NCBI GenBank assembly: GCA_049314715.1
Contig: JBMOEL010000088.1
Coordinates: forward strand, 1-7,506
Origin: JAFLDD01 sp049314715
GTDB lineage: Bacteria; Pseudomonadota; Alphaproteobacteria; Rickettsiales; UBA3002
DNA: 7,506 nt
Direction of reading: 5' to 3'
Shown: positions 1 to 6,095 of the stretch, piece after piece
Layout: each line of letters begins with the position of its first letter
Numbering within the stretch: position 1 is the first letter of the stretch
Position numbers and translations under genes: made by a program
Notes under the pieces: model-generated
The model's input: only the letters and a program-made list of their open reading frames with translations
Told to the model about the DNA's origin: nothing
Databases searched by the model: none

Positions 1-329
1 AGGGTGGATTTGAATATGTAGCGCTTACGTGTGGCGCACAGATAGCCAAGTGCTGAGCCTCGCATATCCCACACTTCGCTCCATTGTGTGGCGACGGCTA
101 CTTTCCAAATACGCAGCCAATGACGACTGAATGATTGTTTGTCTACGATATGCAGCGCGTTGAGGTTTGGGTAACCGCTAAATAATGGCGCAGAAAACGG
201 GCTGGCGATAATCGTTACCTGCGCACTAGGATGCGTAAGGCGTATATGCTCTAGCAAGGATGTTGCTAACACGGCATCGCCGATGCGCGTGGGAGCGATG
301 AAGAGTATCTGTGAGCCTGCAACTGTCAT
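1..329 (-). CDS. Glycosyltransferase family 9 (heptosyltransferase-like), N-terminal part, cut by the window edge
   Basis: The reverse complement from the ATG at 329 gives 109 open codons that run off the left edge. The first 30 residues carry the hallmark start of the GT9 family: a hydrophobic strand, then RIGDAVLATSLL (residues 15-26), then an amphipathic helix and a second strand VTIIASP (38-44). This matches the N-terminal Rossmann-like lobe of ADP-heptose:LPS heptosyltransferases (WaaC/WaaF/RfaQ type). These cytoplasmic, membrane-associated enzymes add sugars to the lipopolysaccharide core. The sugar-nucleotide-binding C-terminal lobe is outside the window, so the substrate and the exact member cannot be named. 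An in-frame TAA at 339-341 makes this ATG the first possible ATG start. No good Shine-Dalgarno sequence precedes it. The 35-base gap to the upstream gene on the same strand suggests co-transcription. The family call is fairly sure; the substrate is unknown. Confidence 0.82.
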   Translation of the reverse strand, partial: MTVAGSQILFIAPTRIGDAVLATSLLEHIRLTHPSAQVTIIASPFSAPLFSGYPNLNALHIVDKQSFSRHWLRIWKVAVATQWSEVWDMRGSALGYLCATRKRYIFKST

Positions 330-364
330 CTTGGCAGCTTAGGTGTAGGCTTTGATGGTGGCAA

Positions 365-2053
365 TCAAAACTTCAGTACACCTTTGAACGCGCCGTAGTT
401 GCCAGTACCCTTTGTAAGTTCGCCGTCATCTGTATCCAACGACTGTCGCTGCTGTGGCGTGAGATTCACTGTATTATAAGCAATCAATCTGTCGTTTTCA
501 AAAATCATCAGGTGATTTTTACCGACCACAAAACGCAAAGTGCCCTTTGCGGCAATCTGATGCGCGGCCATGGTGTGGTTAGGCAGTGTGGCGCAAAAGA
601 CTTTGCCATAATCGAGCGTTTCTTCTTCTGTAAGGTTCGGGAACTCCGCTGCGCTGTAGCGCTTACCGCGCTTATTGCCAGTGCTGGCGCATAACTTGCC
701 GTTTAGTACAGTCACGCGCGTGATGCGCTGGCCCCAATGGGTGGGGTCGGGAACATTGCCTGCGGTCATTGGCGCATCTTTCATGTAAGGCGCTTCGCCT
801 CTCGCTTTTTCTGGGTGGGTGATAAGGCGCTGAATGGTGGATGTGTCGGTTTCAGGATTAATGGCAAAGAATTCTGCCCAAGGGAACATGCCCACAAAGA
901 TGTTGCCATAAGCTGACAGCACAGTCTGTGATTCACGATAAAACGTACCATTTTCATAACCAAAGTCATCTTTCGTCGCTAAGGCAAGCTTGCTCATCGC
1001 TGCTTTAGTACCGTCGTGATACACTAAGCCACCGTGTGGGAAATTACCAACAAGCCCGCCTTTTTGATAAGGGGTGAAGCTATAATATTCGGTGATGTTT
1101 TCACCTTCGCACGACTCGCCATCTATCGTGATTGGCTGGGGAACAAATTGTTTCGTTGCTTCATCCCATCGATTCAAGCGTGCACATGCATTACGCTTGC
1201 CGCCATCAATATCAACCGATCCACCGTAATATAGCGTGTCTTCAAGCGGAAAGAACGTATAGGCCCAATCGGAACGGTTACTCACGATGTCGTAGGTGAG
1301 GGGGTGGCATTGTCCGTCCAGCGCATGGGTGGATGTGGGGAGTTGCGCACGCCAAATCTGCCGATTGACGTTCGCATAAAGCGCGCCACGCCAAATAATG
1401 GCAGAGCTGAAATCAGTGCCCGTTGGAAGGGTGCCGACATAGCCTTTGGGTGAGAAGAGCGATAATCCACCACAATTTTTATAGTCAGTAGCAATAACGA
1501 TGGGTTTTTTATCTGTTATCTGGAACACATAAGGCACTGCGCCACCAATATCTGTCCAGTCTTGCTTGCTGATTTCACGCCATACATTCCAATCAAAATC
1601 AAACACGCGGTGCGTGGTGTAATCGTAAAGTTCACCATTGATATTACCAACATAACTTTGCGGAAAATCTGATTTCGGGCGAGGCAGCGTGGTGAAGGTG
1701 AGGGGCTTTTGCTTAGCATCATGGCACCAGAACTCTAATTGATTCTGGTTAGAAAATGCGTGACTGCCAATGGAATAGACAAAGCCAGCGCCACATTGCA
1801 GAGCACCGTCCTTGCTTTTCCATTCAAACACGGTACCGCGTGGTTCGTTCGTGTGTTGGTCGCTATTAATCGTCACGCGCCATTCTTTGAGAATGGGTTC
1901 ATTGCCAATCGTGCTTTTTGTCGCATTGTTTTTGGTAAACCACAGGCTTTCTGAATCACCGCGTTGTGCGTGGTATTGTTGGTAAACAACAAAGCCGCCG
2001 AGCAACGCAACGAAGAGAATAAGAATCAATGGGAAAAAGCGGGAAGATTTCAT
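365..2053 (-). CDS. Membrane-anchored periplasmic protein of unknown function, possibly beta-propeller-like
   Basis: I do not recognise this 562-residue protein. It begins with MKSSR, then one hydrophobic segment (about residues 7-24) with no lipobox, so it is either an uncleaved N-terminal anchor or a signal peptide; the remainder would lie in the periplasm. All eight cysteines (87, 110, 194, 249, 290, 315, 455, 487) are in that exported part, an even number compatible with disulfides. The body is rich in aromatic residues, Gly and Asn. A loose motif of Gly, hydrophobic, Tyr/Phe/Cys, then a second strand recurs about every 50-80 residues (near 140, 224, 273, 342, 384, 452, 485 and 508). This resembles the strand pattern of beta-propellers, but that is inference. 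No catalytic motif is visible. The next gene on the strand is a GT9 glycosyltransferase, which hints at an envelope role. The start is set by the anchor; no Shine-Dalgarno sequence is evident. Coding potential is convincing; function is unknown. Confidence 0.85.
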   Translation of the reverse strand: MKSSRFFPLILILFVALLGGFVVYQQYHAQRGDSESLWFTKNNATKSTIGNEPILKEWRVTINSDQHTNEPRGTVFEWKSKDGALQCGAGFVYSIGSHAFSNQNQLEFWCHDAKQKPLTFTTLPRPKSDFPQSYVGNINGELYDYTTHRVFDFDWNVWREISKQDWTDIGGAVPYVFQITDKKPIVIATDYKNCGGLSLFSPKGYVGTLPTGTDFSSAIIWRGALYANVNRQIWRAQLPTSTHALDGQCHPLTYDIVSNRSDWAYTFFPLEDTLYYGGSVDIDGGKRNACARLNRWDEATKQFVPQPITIDGESCEGENITEYYSFTPYQKGGLVGNFPHGGLVYHDGTKAAMSKLALATKDDFGYENGTFYRESQTVLSAYGNIFVGMFPWAEFFAINPETDTSTIQRLITHPEKARGEAPYMKDAPMTAGNVPDPTHWGQRITRVTVLNGKLCASTGNKRGKRYSAAEFPNLTEEETLDYGKVFCATLPNHTMAAHQIAAKGTLRFVVGKNHLMIFENDRLIAYNTVNLTPQQRQSLDTDDGELTKGTGNYGAFKGVLKF

Positions 2054-2085
2054 GGTGTGGTTTCGTGTTTGAATGTTAATAGAGA

Positions 2086-2153
2086 GGGATTGGCTTGCTG
2101 CGCTCGCCTCTCTCGAGCTTGTTAGCTCTCGAGTCGAACTGCGTTCTCATCCC
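2086..2153. repeat. Small composite inverted/direct repeat in the leader of the 365-2053 gene
   Basis: The element is bounded by GGGAT (2086-2090) and its complement ATCCC (2149-2153). At its centre CTCTCGAG occurs twice (2110-2117 and 2126-2133), separated by 8 bases. Because CTCGAG is self-complementary, these copies can also form a short hairpin with a two-base bulge. On the minus strand the stretch is open from an ATG at 2150 to a TAA at 2076-2078 (24 codons, beginning MRTQFDSRANKL). The layout resembles a dispersed palindromic repeat, but only this one copy is in the window, so I cannot show that it is repeated. It lies in the 5' leader of the downstream minus-strand gene and could affect its expression. 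Confidence 0.35.
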
Positions 2154-2161
2154 ATTATCAT

Positions 2162-2213
2162 CATTTATATTTCCAAGACGGCCTGTTGGCCTCATGTCTT
2201 GGAAATATAAATG
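2162..2213. repeat. 18-bp perfect inverted repeat at the 3' end of the tRNA-Ser gene
   Basis: The left arm (2162-2179) and right arm (2196-2213) are exact reverse complements over 18 bp, separated by 16 bases. The loop contains GGCC-TGTT-GGCC, which can form an inner stem. The right arm includes the last two bases of the tRNA's encoded CCA, so the hairpin begins inside the mature tRNA end. The arms are AT-rich outside and GC-richer inside. As RNA in the tRNA's direction this would be a strong stem, but no U-run follows, so it is not a classical intrinsic terminator. It could be a processing or termination structure, or a palindromic element inserted at the tRNA. Confidence 0.8.
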
Positions 2214-2301
2214 GCGGACAGAGAGGGATTCGAACCCTCGATAGAGTTGCCCCTATGCCAGTTTTCGAGACTGGTACCTTCAACCACTCGGTCACCTGTC
2301 C
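2212..2301 (-). tRNA. tRNA-Ser (anticodon CGA)
   Basis: The reverse complement folds as a complete 90-base class II tRNA. The acceptor stem GGACAGG pairs with TCTGTCC (one G-U pair at the base), followed by a D arm with GTGGTTGAAGG. The anticodon stem CCAGT/ACTGG carries loop CTCGAAA, which gives anticodon CGA for the UCG codon. A long variable arm (ATAG...CTAT around GGGGCAACT) is typical of serine tRNAs. The T arm is GAGGG-TTCGAAT-CCCTC. The discriminator base is G, as expected for serine, and CCA is encoded at the 3' end (2214-2212). The 3' end sits inside the right arm of the adjoining 18-bp inverted repeat. No convincing promoter was identified upstream. Confidence 0.97.
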
Positions 2302-2306
2302 GCACT

Positions 2307-2332
2307 ACCGCGAGGGAGTGGCTCCTCGTGGT
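2307..2332. repeat. Short hairpin just upstream of tRNA-Ser
   Basis: ACCGCGAGG (2307-2315) can pair with CCTCGTGGT (2324-2332): nine pairs including one G-T wobble, around an 8-base loop. It lies 5 bases outside the mature 5' end of the tRNA, so it would be in the tRNA precursor's 5' leader. It may be a processing structure or chance. The rest of the tRNA-to-FAD-gene gap (to 2453) holds only weak short palindromes, such as AGTGCC/GGCACT near 2350-2370, and no gene that I can support. Confidence 0.35.
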
Positions 2333-2453
2333 TGAATCATTATTCTCAAGTGCCGAATGGCTGGCACTCGACCACCAATCCGCACAAGCGGCGTTTGTTA
2401 GCAGAATAACGCTTTGAAACAAGAAATTTCTATTTTTGCCCAGATTCCAACGG

Positions 2454-2459
2454 TATAAG
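2454..2459 (+). promoter_or_regulatory. Candidate -10 box (TATAAG) for the FAD dehydrogenase gene
   Basis: TATAAG matches the sigma-70 -10 consensus at five of six bases. It ends 8 bases before the ATG at 2468, so transcription would start about at the ATG. No Shine-Dalgarno sequence lies in the ACTGCCCT before the start, which is consistent with a leaderless mRNA. No good -35 hexamer sits at the proper distance (the upstream stretch is T-rich), so the call is tentative. Confidence 0.35.
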
Positions 2460-2467
2460 ACTGCCCT

Positions 2468-4087
2468 ATGATTCGCCTGACCGAAATAAAGCTGCCGCTT
2501 GATCACCCGCCCGAAGCCATTGAGCAGGCGGTGCTGGCCAAGCTTGGCATTGCCAAAGCGGATTTGATTTCGTGCGCGATGTTCAAGCGCGGCAATGATG
2601 CGCGCAAGAAGCCCAACATATTGCTCGTTTATACACTCGATTGCGAAGTGAAGAACGAAGCGGCGATTCTCAAGAAATTCACTAAAGACCAAAACGTGAA
2701 GACCACTCCGGACATGGAATATCGCCATGTCACTAAAGCGCCCGAAAATTTGAAGCTGCGGCCAATTGTGATTGGCGCGGGGCCGTGCGGACTTTTCGCG
2801 GCGCTGATATTAGCGCAGATGGGTTTCAAGCCGATTATATTAGAGCGCGGCAAAGTCGTGCGCGAACGCACCAAGGACACATGGGGATTTTGGCGCAAAT
2901 CAATTCTGGATGCAGGCTCAAACGTCCAATTTGGTGAGGGCGGGGCAGGAACATTCAGCGACGGCAAGCTCTATAGCCAAATCAAAGACCCGCGCCATTT
3001 AGGGCGCAAAGTGCTGATGGAATTCGTGAAGGCCGAAGCGCCGCCCGATATTCTCTATGAAGCGCACCCGCATATCGGCACGTTTCGTTTGGTGAAGATG
3101 GTCGAGAATATGCGCCGCACGATTGAGGAATTGGGCGGGGAGTATCGCTGGCAAAGTCGCGTCACGGACATAGACATAAAAATAGAAGGCCAAACACGCA
3201 GTGTTCAGGGCGTGGTGTTGGAAAATGGTGAGCATATTGCCGCGAATCACGTAGTGCTGGCCGTGGGGCATAGCGCGCGCGACACGTTCAAGATGCTGTA
3301 TGATAGGGGTGTCTATGTGGAGGCGAAGCCTTTCAGCATCGGCGTGCGGATTGAGCACCCGCAAAGCATTATCGACGAAGCGCGCTACGGCAAATGCAAG
3401 GGTACCCCGATTCTGGGTGCGGCGGATTATAAGCTGGTGCATCACGCGAAAAATGGCCGCGATGTCTATAGTTTCTGCATGTGCCCTGGTGGAACCGTAG
3501 TTGCGGCGACGAGTGAGGAAGGGCGCGTAGTCACGAATGGCATGAGCCAGTATTCGCGCAATGAGCGCAACGCCAATTCCGGCCTCGTGGTGGGCATTAC
3601 GCCGGAGGTGGATTACCCCGACCATCCCCTCGCGGGCATTGATTTTCAGCGCAAGTGGGAGTCGGCGGCGTTTGTCGCCGGTGGCAGTAATTACAATGCG
3701 CCCGCGCAACTGGTGGGTGATTTGCTCGCAGGGCGAGCTTCCGTTTCGCTTGGTGAAGTCATACCTTCCTACAAGCCCGCCGTGACGCCGACGGATTTGG
3801 CGAAATGCTTGCCCGATTTTGTGATGGAAGCCTTCCGCGAAGCGCTGCCCGTGTTTGGCCGCCAAATCAAAGGCTATGATATGGCGGATGCGGTGCTCAC
3901 AGGCGTAGAAACCCGCACCAGCGCGCCGATACGCATTAAGCGCGATCATGAAACCTATCAAAGCATCAACACGCGCGGGCTTTACCCCGCAGGCGAAGGC
4001 GCAGGCTATGCAGGTGGAATCCTCAGCGCAGGTGTGGATGGGATTAAGGTTGCCGAGGCGGTTGCGATGGGGATGGTGGATGCGTGA
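2468..4087 (+). CDS. NAD(P)/FAD-dependent oxidoreductase (uncharacterised FAD dehydrogenase, COG2509 type)
   Basis: The 539-residue protein is full length for this family. Residues 1-90 form the small N-terminal domain typical of the group (starting MIRLTEIKLPLDH). The dinucleotide-binding fold follows: IVIGAGPCGLFAA with the GxGxxG at 103-108, ending in an acidic LERG (125-128) suited to the FAD ribose. The family signature GEGGAGTFSDGKL is at 156-168, a second nucleotide-binding-like segment VVLAVGHSARDTF at 262-274, and SFCMCPGG at 335-342. The C-terminal FAD-closing motif GLYPAGEGAGYAGGI is at 504-518. It is probably a soluble cytoplasmic flavoprotein; its physiological substrate is unknown, and nothing in the neighbourhood reveals it. 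The start agrees with the family's usual N terminus, and no Shine-Dalgarno sequence precedes it. The next gene begins 29 bases after the stop but differs sharply in base composition, so a functional link is doubtful. Confidence 0.93.
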   Translation: MIRLTEIKLPLDHPPEAIEQAVLAKLGIAKADLISCAMFKRGNDARKKPNILLVYTLDCEVKNEAAILKKFTKDQNVKTTPDMEYRHVTKAPENLKLRPIVIGAGPCGLFAALILAQMGFKPIILERGKVVRERTKDTWGFWRKSILDAGSNVQFGEGGAGTFSDGKLYSQIKDPRHLGRKVLMEFVKAEAPPDILYEAHPHIGTFRLVKMVENMRRTIEELGGEYRWQSRVTDIDIKIEGQTRSVQGVVLENGEHIAANHVVLAVGHSARDTFKMLYDRGVYVEAKPFSIGVRIEHPQSIIDEARYGKCKGTPILGAADYKLVHHAKNGRDVYSFCMCPGGTVVAATSEEGRVVTNGMSQYSRNERNANSGLVVGITPEVDYPDHPLAGIDFQRKWESAAFVAGGSNYNAPAQLVGDLLAGRASVSLGEVIPSYKPAVTPTDLAKCLPDFVMEAFREALPVFGRQIKGYDMADAVLTGVETRTSAPIRIKRDHETYQSINTRGLYPAGEGAGYAGGILSAGVDGIKVAEAVAMGMVDA

Positions 4088-4116
4088 ATAATTAAGTATA
4101 AAACGGGGGAATAAAT

Positions 4117-4701
4117 ATGTTCGGATTTCTGAAGAAGAAGCCTCAGCCTTTCTCAAAAATGTTATTAGATATGAACGATAATCAGTTTGTTGAGACTGTT
4201 TTGGGTTCAATAAAATCTGGTGAGCCTTCGTCTGGATCAATGATTGCTGTAGCATACATGAATTTATCAGTAATGAGATCATCTATGATGATTATAGCTA
4301 AGGAGAGAGGAGATGAATCTACAGCAACTAATATTGAAGAATTGATAAAGATGCTATCTGAACGCCAAAATGAGGATGAAATTAAAAAAAGAAGGGTTTC
4401 TTGGTTCCTTTTAGCGGCTTTGATAATGCGCTCAGATGGTATAGCTCAGAAAAATAAAGAACTAGAAAATCAGGCTGCTAAGATGTGGGTGCAAATTGCA
4501 GATGGATGTCAATTTCTTCACAGAGTCCTTGAGCAAAATGCTATTTGGTCCTCATCTGAGAAAGAGTGGTTTAGTTTAGTAAAAAACGAAAAAGATGGCA
4601 TAGATTATTGTCTAAATCATGTAATGCCTAAGTATCTAAAAAAGAATCATGTTATTACTGAATATGCACTAGAAAAACAAATTTTTGGTTGGTATCTCTA
4701 A
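4117..4701 (+). CDS. AT-rich orphan gene, hypothetical protein of 194 residues
   Basis: I do not recognise this protein. It starts MFGFLKKKPQPF, has no signal peptide, and is predicted by eye to be mostly helical. It has charged stretches (63-93, 146-160), one weakly hydrophobic segment (94-104) that is too short for a clear membrane span, 12 methionines and two cysteines. It is probably cytoplasmic. A purine-rich ribosome site GGGGGA (4105-4110) lies 6 bases before the ATG, and TATAAA (4097-4102) could be a -10 box, so it may have its own promoter despite the 29-base gap to the FAD gene. Two 60-base lines counted by hand gave 33% GC, against 58% for a line of the FAD gene. The codons are likewise AT-ending, suggesting recent acquisition. 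The gene ends 5 bases before a cluster of palindromes. The good ribosome site and uninterrupted frame support a real gene; its function is unknown. Confidence 0.75.
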   Translation: MFGFLKKKPQPFSKMLLDMNDNQFVETVLGSIKSGEPSSGSMIAVAYMNLSVMRSSMMIIAKERGDESTATNIEELIKMLSERQNEDEIKKRRVSWFLLAALIMRSDGIAQKNKELENQAAKMWVQIADGCQFLHRVLEQNAIWSSSEKEWFSLVKNEKDGIDYCLNHVMPKYLKKNHVITEYALEKQIFGWYL

Positions 4702-4706
4702 TTGTC

Positions 4707-4744
4707 ATGCCGTCTTTATGACGGCATCCGCGCTTTTCTTTTTT
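4707..4744 (+). terminator. Possible intrinsic terminator after the orphan gene
   Basis: ATGCCGTC (4707-4714) pairs perfectly with GACGGCAT (4720-4727) around a TTTAT loop, starting 5 bases after the stop codon. A T-rich run TTTTCTTTTTT (4734-4744) follows, but six bases (CCGCGC) separate it from the stem, which is not ideal for an intrinsic terminator. The hairpin may equally be one unit of the adjacent palindrome cluster serving as a terminator between convergent genes. Confidence 0.45.
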
Positions 4745-4760
4745 AAGTAAGTAGGCGCAG

Positions 4761-4780
4761 ACCCCGTCATGCGACGGGGT
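4761..4780. repeat. GC-rich hairpin, second palindrome of the cluster
   Basis: ACCCCGTC (4761-4768) and GACGGGGT (4773-4780) are perfect 8-bp arms around a four-base loop ATGC. The unit contains GTCATGC (4766-4772), which also occurs at 4704-4710 in the preceding hairpin, so the two look like related units. No U-run follows on either strand, so termination is not the obvious role. Confidence 0.6.
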
Positions 4781-4793
4781 GACAAACAACAAT

Positions 4794-4872
4794 CGTCATT
4801 CCCCGAATTTGCATTTGCAAATTCTAGGGGAATCCATGGATCGCCCTAGAATCAAAGATTCAGGCGATGACG
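4794..4872. repeat. 79-bp composite palindromic element with complementary ends
   Basis: The ends CGTCAT (4794-4799) and ATGACG (4867-4872) are exact reverse complements. Three palindromes are nested inside. In the first, ATTCCCC plus GAATTTGC (4798-4812) pairs with GCAAATTC plus GGGGAAT (4817-4833), with a two-base TA bulge. The second is ATCCATGGAT (4832-4841). The third is CGCC..GAATC (4842-4853) against GATTC.GGCG (4857-4866), with a small internal loop. The whole resembles the short non-coding palindromic repeats (REP- or MITE-like) scattered in many proteobacterial genomes. It ends 3 bases beyond the nhaA stop codon, so it would form the 3' untranslated end of the nhaA transcript. Whether it is dispersed elsewhere in this genome cannot be seen here. 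Confidence 0.65.
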
Positions 4873-4875
4873 GAC

Positions 4876-6018
4876 TTAGCGCCGCGCCCATTTGAGAACC
4901 ACCGCTCCCCAAATCGTTGAGAGCAATGAGCCAGCGAGGACGCCGATTTTCACTTCGTCTTGCAGCGCGGGGTCGGTGAAGGCGAGGAGGCCGATGAATA
5001 GGCTCATGGTGAAGCCAACCCCCGCTAATATCGACACGCCGTAAATATATTTCCAGCTTGCGCCTTCGGGCATGGCGGCGATGCCGCTTTTAATGCAGAG
5101 CCATGTGGTGCCGAAAATACCGATTTGTTTGCCCACGAATAACCCCAACATAATGCCGAGCGGAATGGGCGCGAGTGCCTGCTCTAACGACAGGCCTTGA
5201 AGCCCAACACCCGCACTCACGAATGCGAATAGCGGCATAATGCCAAAGGCAACATAGGGGTGAATGGCGTGCAGCAACCTATCCACCGCGGATTTCCCCT
5301 CCGCCCCTTTGGTGGGCATGAAGATGCCCGTCAGCACGCCCGCGATAGTGGTGTGCACCCCCGCCTCATGCAAACAGAACCAGAGATAGACACAGACCAG
5401 CAAATATGGCGCGATGCGCTGGATTTTGGCGCGGTTTAGCAGGGCGAGGGCGGCAATGCCCGCACCGACCAGTGCGAGTGCCACGAGGCTTTTAATACCG
5501 CTATAGAAAAAGGCGATAATCAGAATCGCGCCCAGATCATCAAATATCGCAATGGCGAGCAGGAAAATTTTCACTGCCGGCGGCACGCCGCGCCCCACGA
5601 GCGTGAGCACGCAGATGGCAAAGGCGATATCGGTGGCGCTGGGAATCGCCCAGCCATGCAGATAGGGCGTGCCCGAATTAATGGCGGTATAAATCAGCGC
5701 GGGAATGGCCATGCCGCCCAATGCAGCCAGCAGAGGCAGGGCGATTTGCTCGCGCTTGCTTAACACCCCCTCGACCATTTCGCGTTTGAGCTCGAGCGCG
5801 ACGGCGAGGAAGAAACCCACCATCAGCACTTCGCTGACCCAAAGTTTGAGCGGCCAGTCATACCCGAGGTTGATATGGGTATGGATGAGGGATTGGTAGC
5901 TCTCGGCGAATAGGCTATTCGCCGCGAATAGCGCCAGCGCGGTGGCGGCGAGCATCACAATGCCGCCCGCGGATTCGAGCTTCAGGAAATCGCGGAGTGT
6001 GCGTTTGAGAAACAACAT
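4876..6018 (-). CDS. nhaA: Na+/H+ antiporter NhaA
   Basis: This inner-membrane protein exchanges cytoplasmic sodium (or lithium) for external protons, keeping sodium low and cytoplasmic pH steady. From the ATG at 6018 it has 380 residues, close to the 388 of E. coli NhaA. Numbered from that ATG, the ion-binding aspartates are D130 in SATDIAFA and the adjacent pair D160/D161 in IFDDLGAI, equivalent to E. coli D133, D163 and D164. The lysine in VGKQIGIF (297) matches E. coli K300. The pH-sensor region LELKRE (E76, R79, E80) is present, and hydrophobic helices fill the chain. I prefer the ATG at 6018 to the GTG at 6039 because it better fits the usual short N-terminal tail before SAGG, and because the GTG lies between candidate promoter boxes. 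The gene is convergent with the orphan gene and divergent from era. The assignment is firm. Confidence 0.96.
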   Translation of the reverse strand: MLFLKRTLRDFLKLESAGGIVMLAATALALFAANSLFAESYQSLIHTHINLGYDWPLKLWVSEVLMVGFFLAVALELKREMVEGVLSKREQIALPLLAALGGMAIPALIYTAINSGTPYLHGWAIPSATDIAFAICVLTLVGRGVPPAVKIFLLAIAIFDDLGAILIIAFFYSGIKSLVALALVGAGIAALALLNRAKIQRIAPYLLVCVYLWFCLHEAGVHTTIAGVLTGIFMPTKGAEGKSAVDRLLHAIHPYVAFGIMPLFAFVSAGVGLQGLSLEQALAPIPLGIMLGLFVGKQIGIFGTTWLCIKSGIAAMPEGASWKYIYGVSILAGVGFTMSLFIGLLAFTDPALQDEVKIGVLAGSLLSTIWGAVVLKWARR

Positions 6019-6024
6019 GAAACA

Positions 6025-6052
6025 ACCATAGGGCCGCACAGTGTGTTTTCAA
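6025..6052 (-). promoter_or_regulatory. Candidate nhaA promoter
   Basis: Read on the minus strand, TTGAAA (6052-6047) and TATGGT (6030-6025) are separated by 16 bases and match the -35 and -10 consensus at five and four of six positions. The -10 box ends 6 bases before the ATG at 6018, so the transcript would begin at or beside the start codon. No Shine-Dalgarno sequence is present, as expected for a leaderless mRNA. Confidence 0.4.
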
Positions 6053-6061
6053 GTTATTAAG

Positions 6062-6089
6062 TTGCGGGGGCGGGCGCAGGGCTTATAGT
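6062..6089 (+). promoter_or_regulatory. Candidate era-recO promoter
   Basis: TTGCGG (6062-6067) and TATAGT (6084-6089) are separated by 16 bases; the -10 matches the consensus at five of six positions. It ends 6 bases before the era ATG at 6096, predicting transcription from about the start codon. A GAGG at 6091-6094 is only one base from the ATG, too close for normal Shine-Dalgarno pairing, so leaderless initiation is again the simpler reading. Confidence 0.42.
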
Positions 6090-6095
6090 TGAGGC

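Noticed and set aside
2162..2213. The tRNA-linked hairpin as a classical intrinsic terminator
   Set aside because: On the minus strand the stem is followed by a mixed sequence with no U-run, so the standard terminator form is not met.
2211..2417. 68-codon plus-strand open frame beginning MADREGFEPSIE
   Set aside because: This is the antisense reading of the tRNA-Ser gene, a frequent false gene call.
2192..2728. 178-codon open frame on the minus strand across the tRNA and the 5' end of the FAD gene
   Set aside because: Its C-terminal part is simply the tRNA-Ser read as protein (the familiar WHRGNSIEGSNPSLSA product), and the rest is antisense to a well-supported gene.
2999..4282. 427-codon open frame on the minus strand
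   Set aside because: It lies antisense to the FAD gene, with third positions facing third positions, a register in which long chance frames arise when TTA, CTA and TCA codons are rare. The protein shows no recognisable domain and extends into the start of the AT-rich gene.
4707..4872. Clustered palindromes as a possible CRISPR array
   Set aside because: The units differ in length and sequence, there are no regularly spaced identical repeats or spacers, and no cas gene is nearby.
6019..6039. GTG start that would lengthen NhaA by seven residues
   Set aside because: The extra residues have no counterpart in the usual NhaA N terminus, there is no ribosome site, and the GTG lies between the candidate -35 and -10 boxes.
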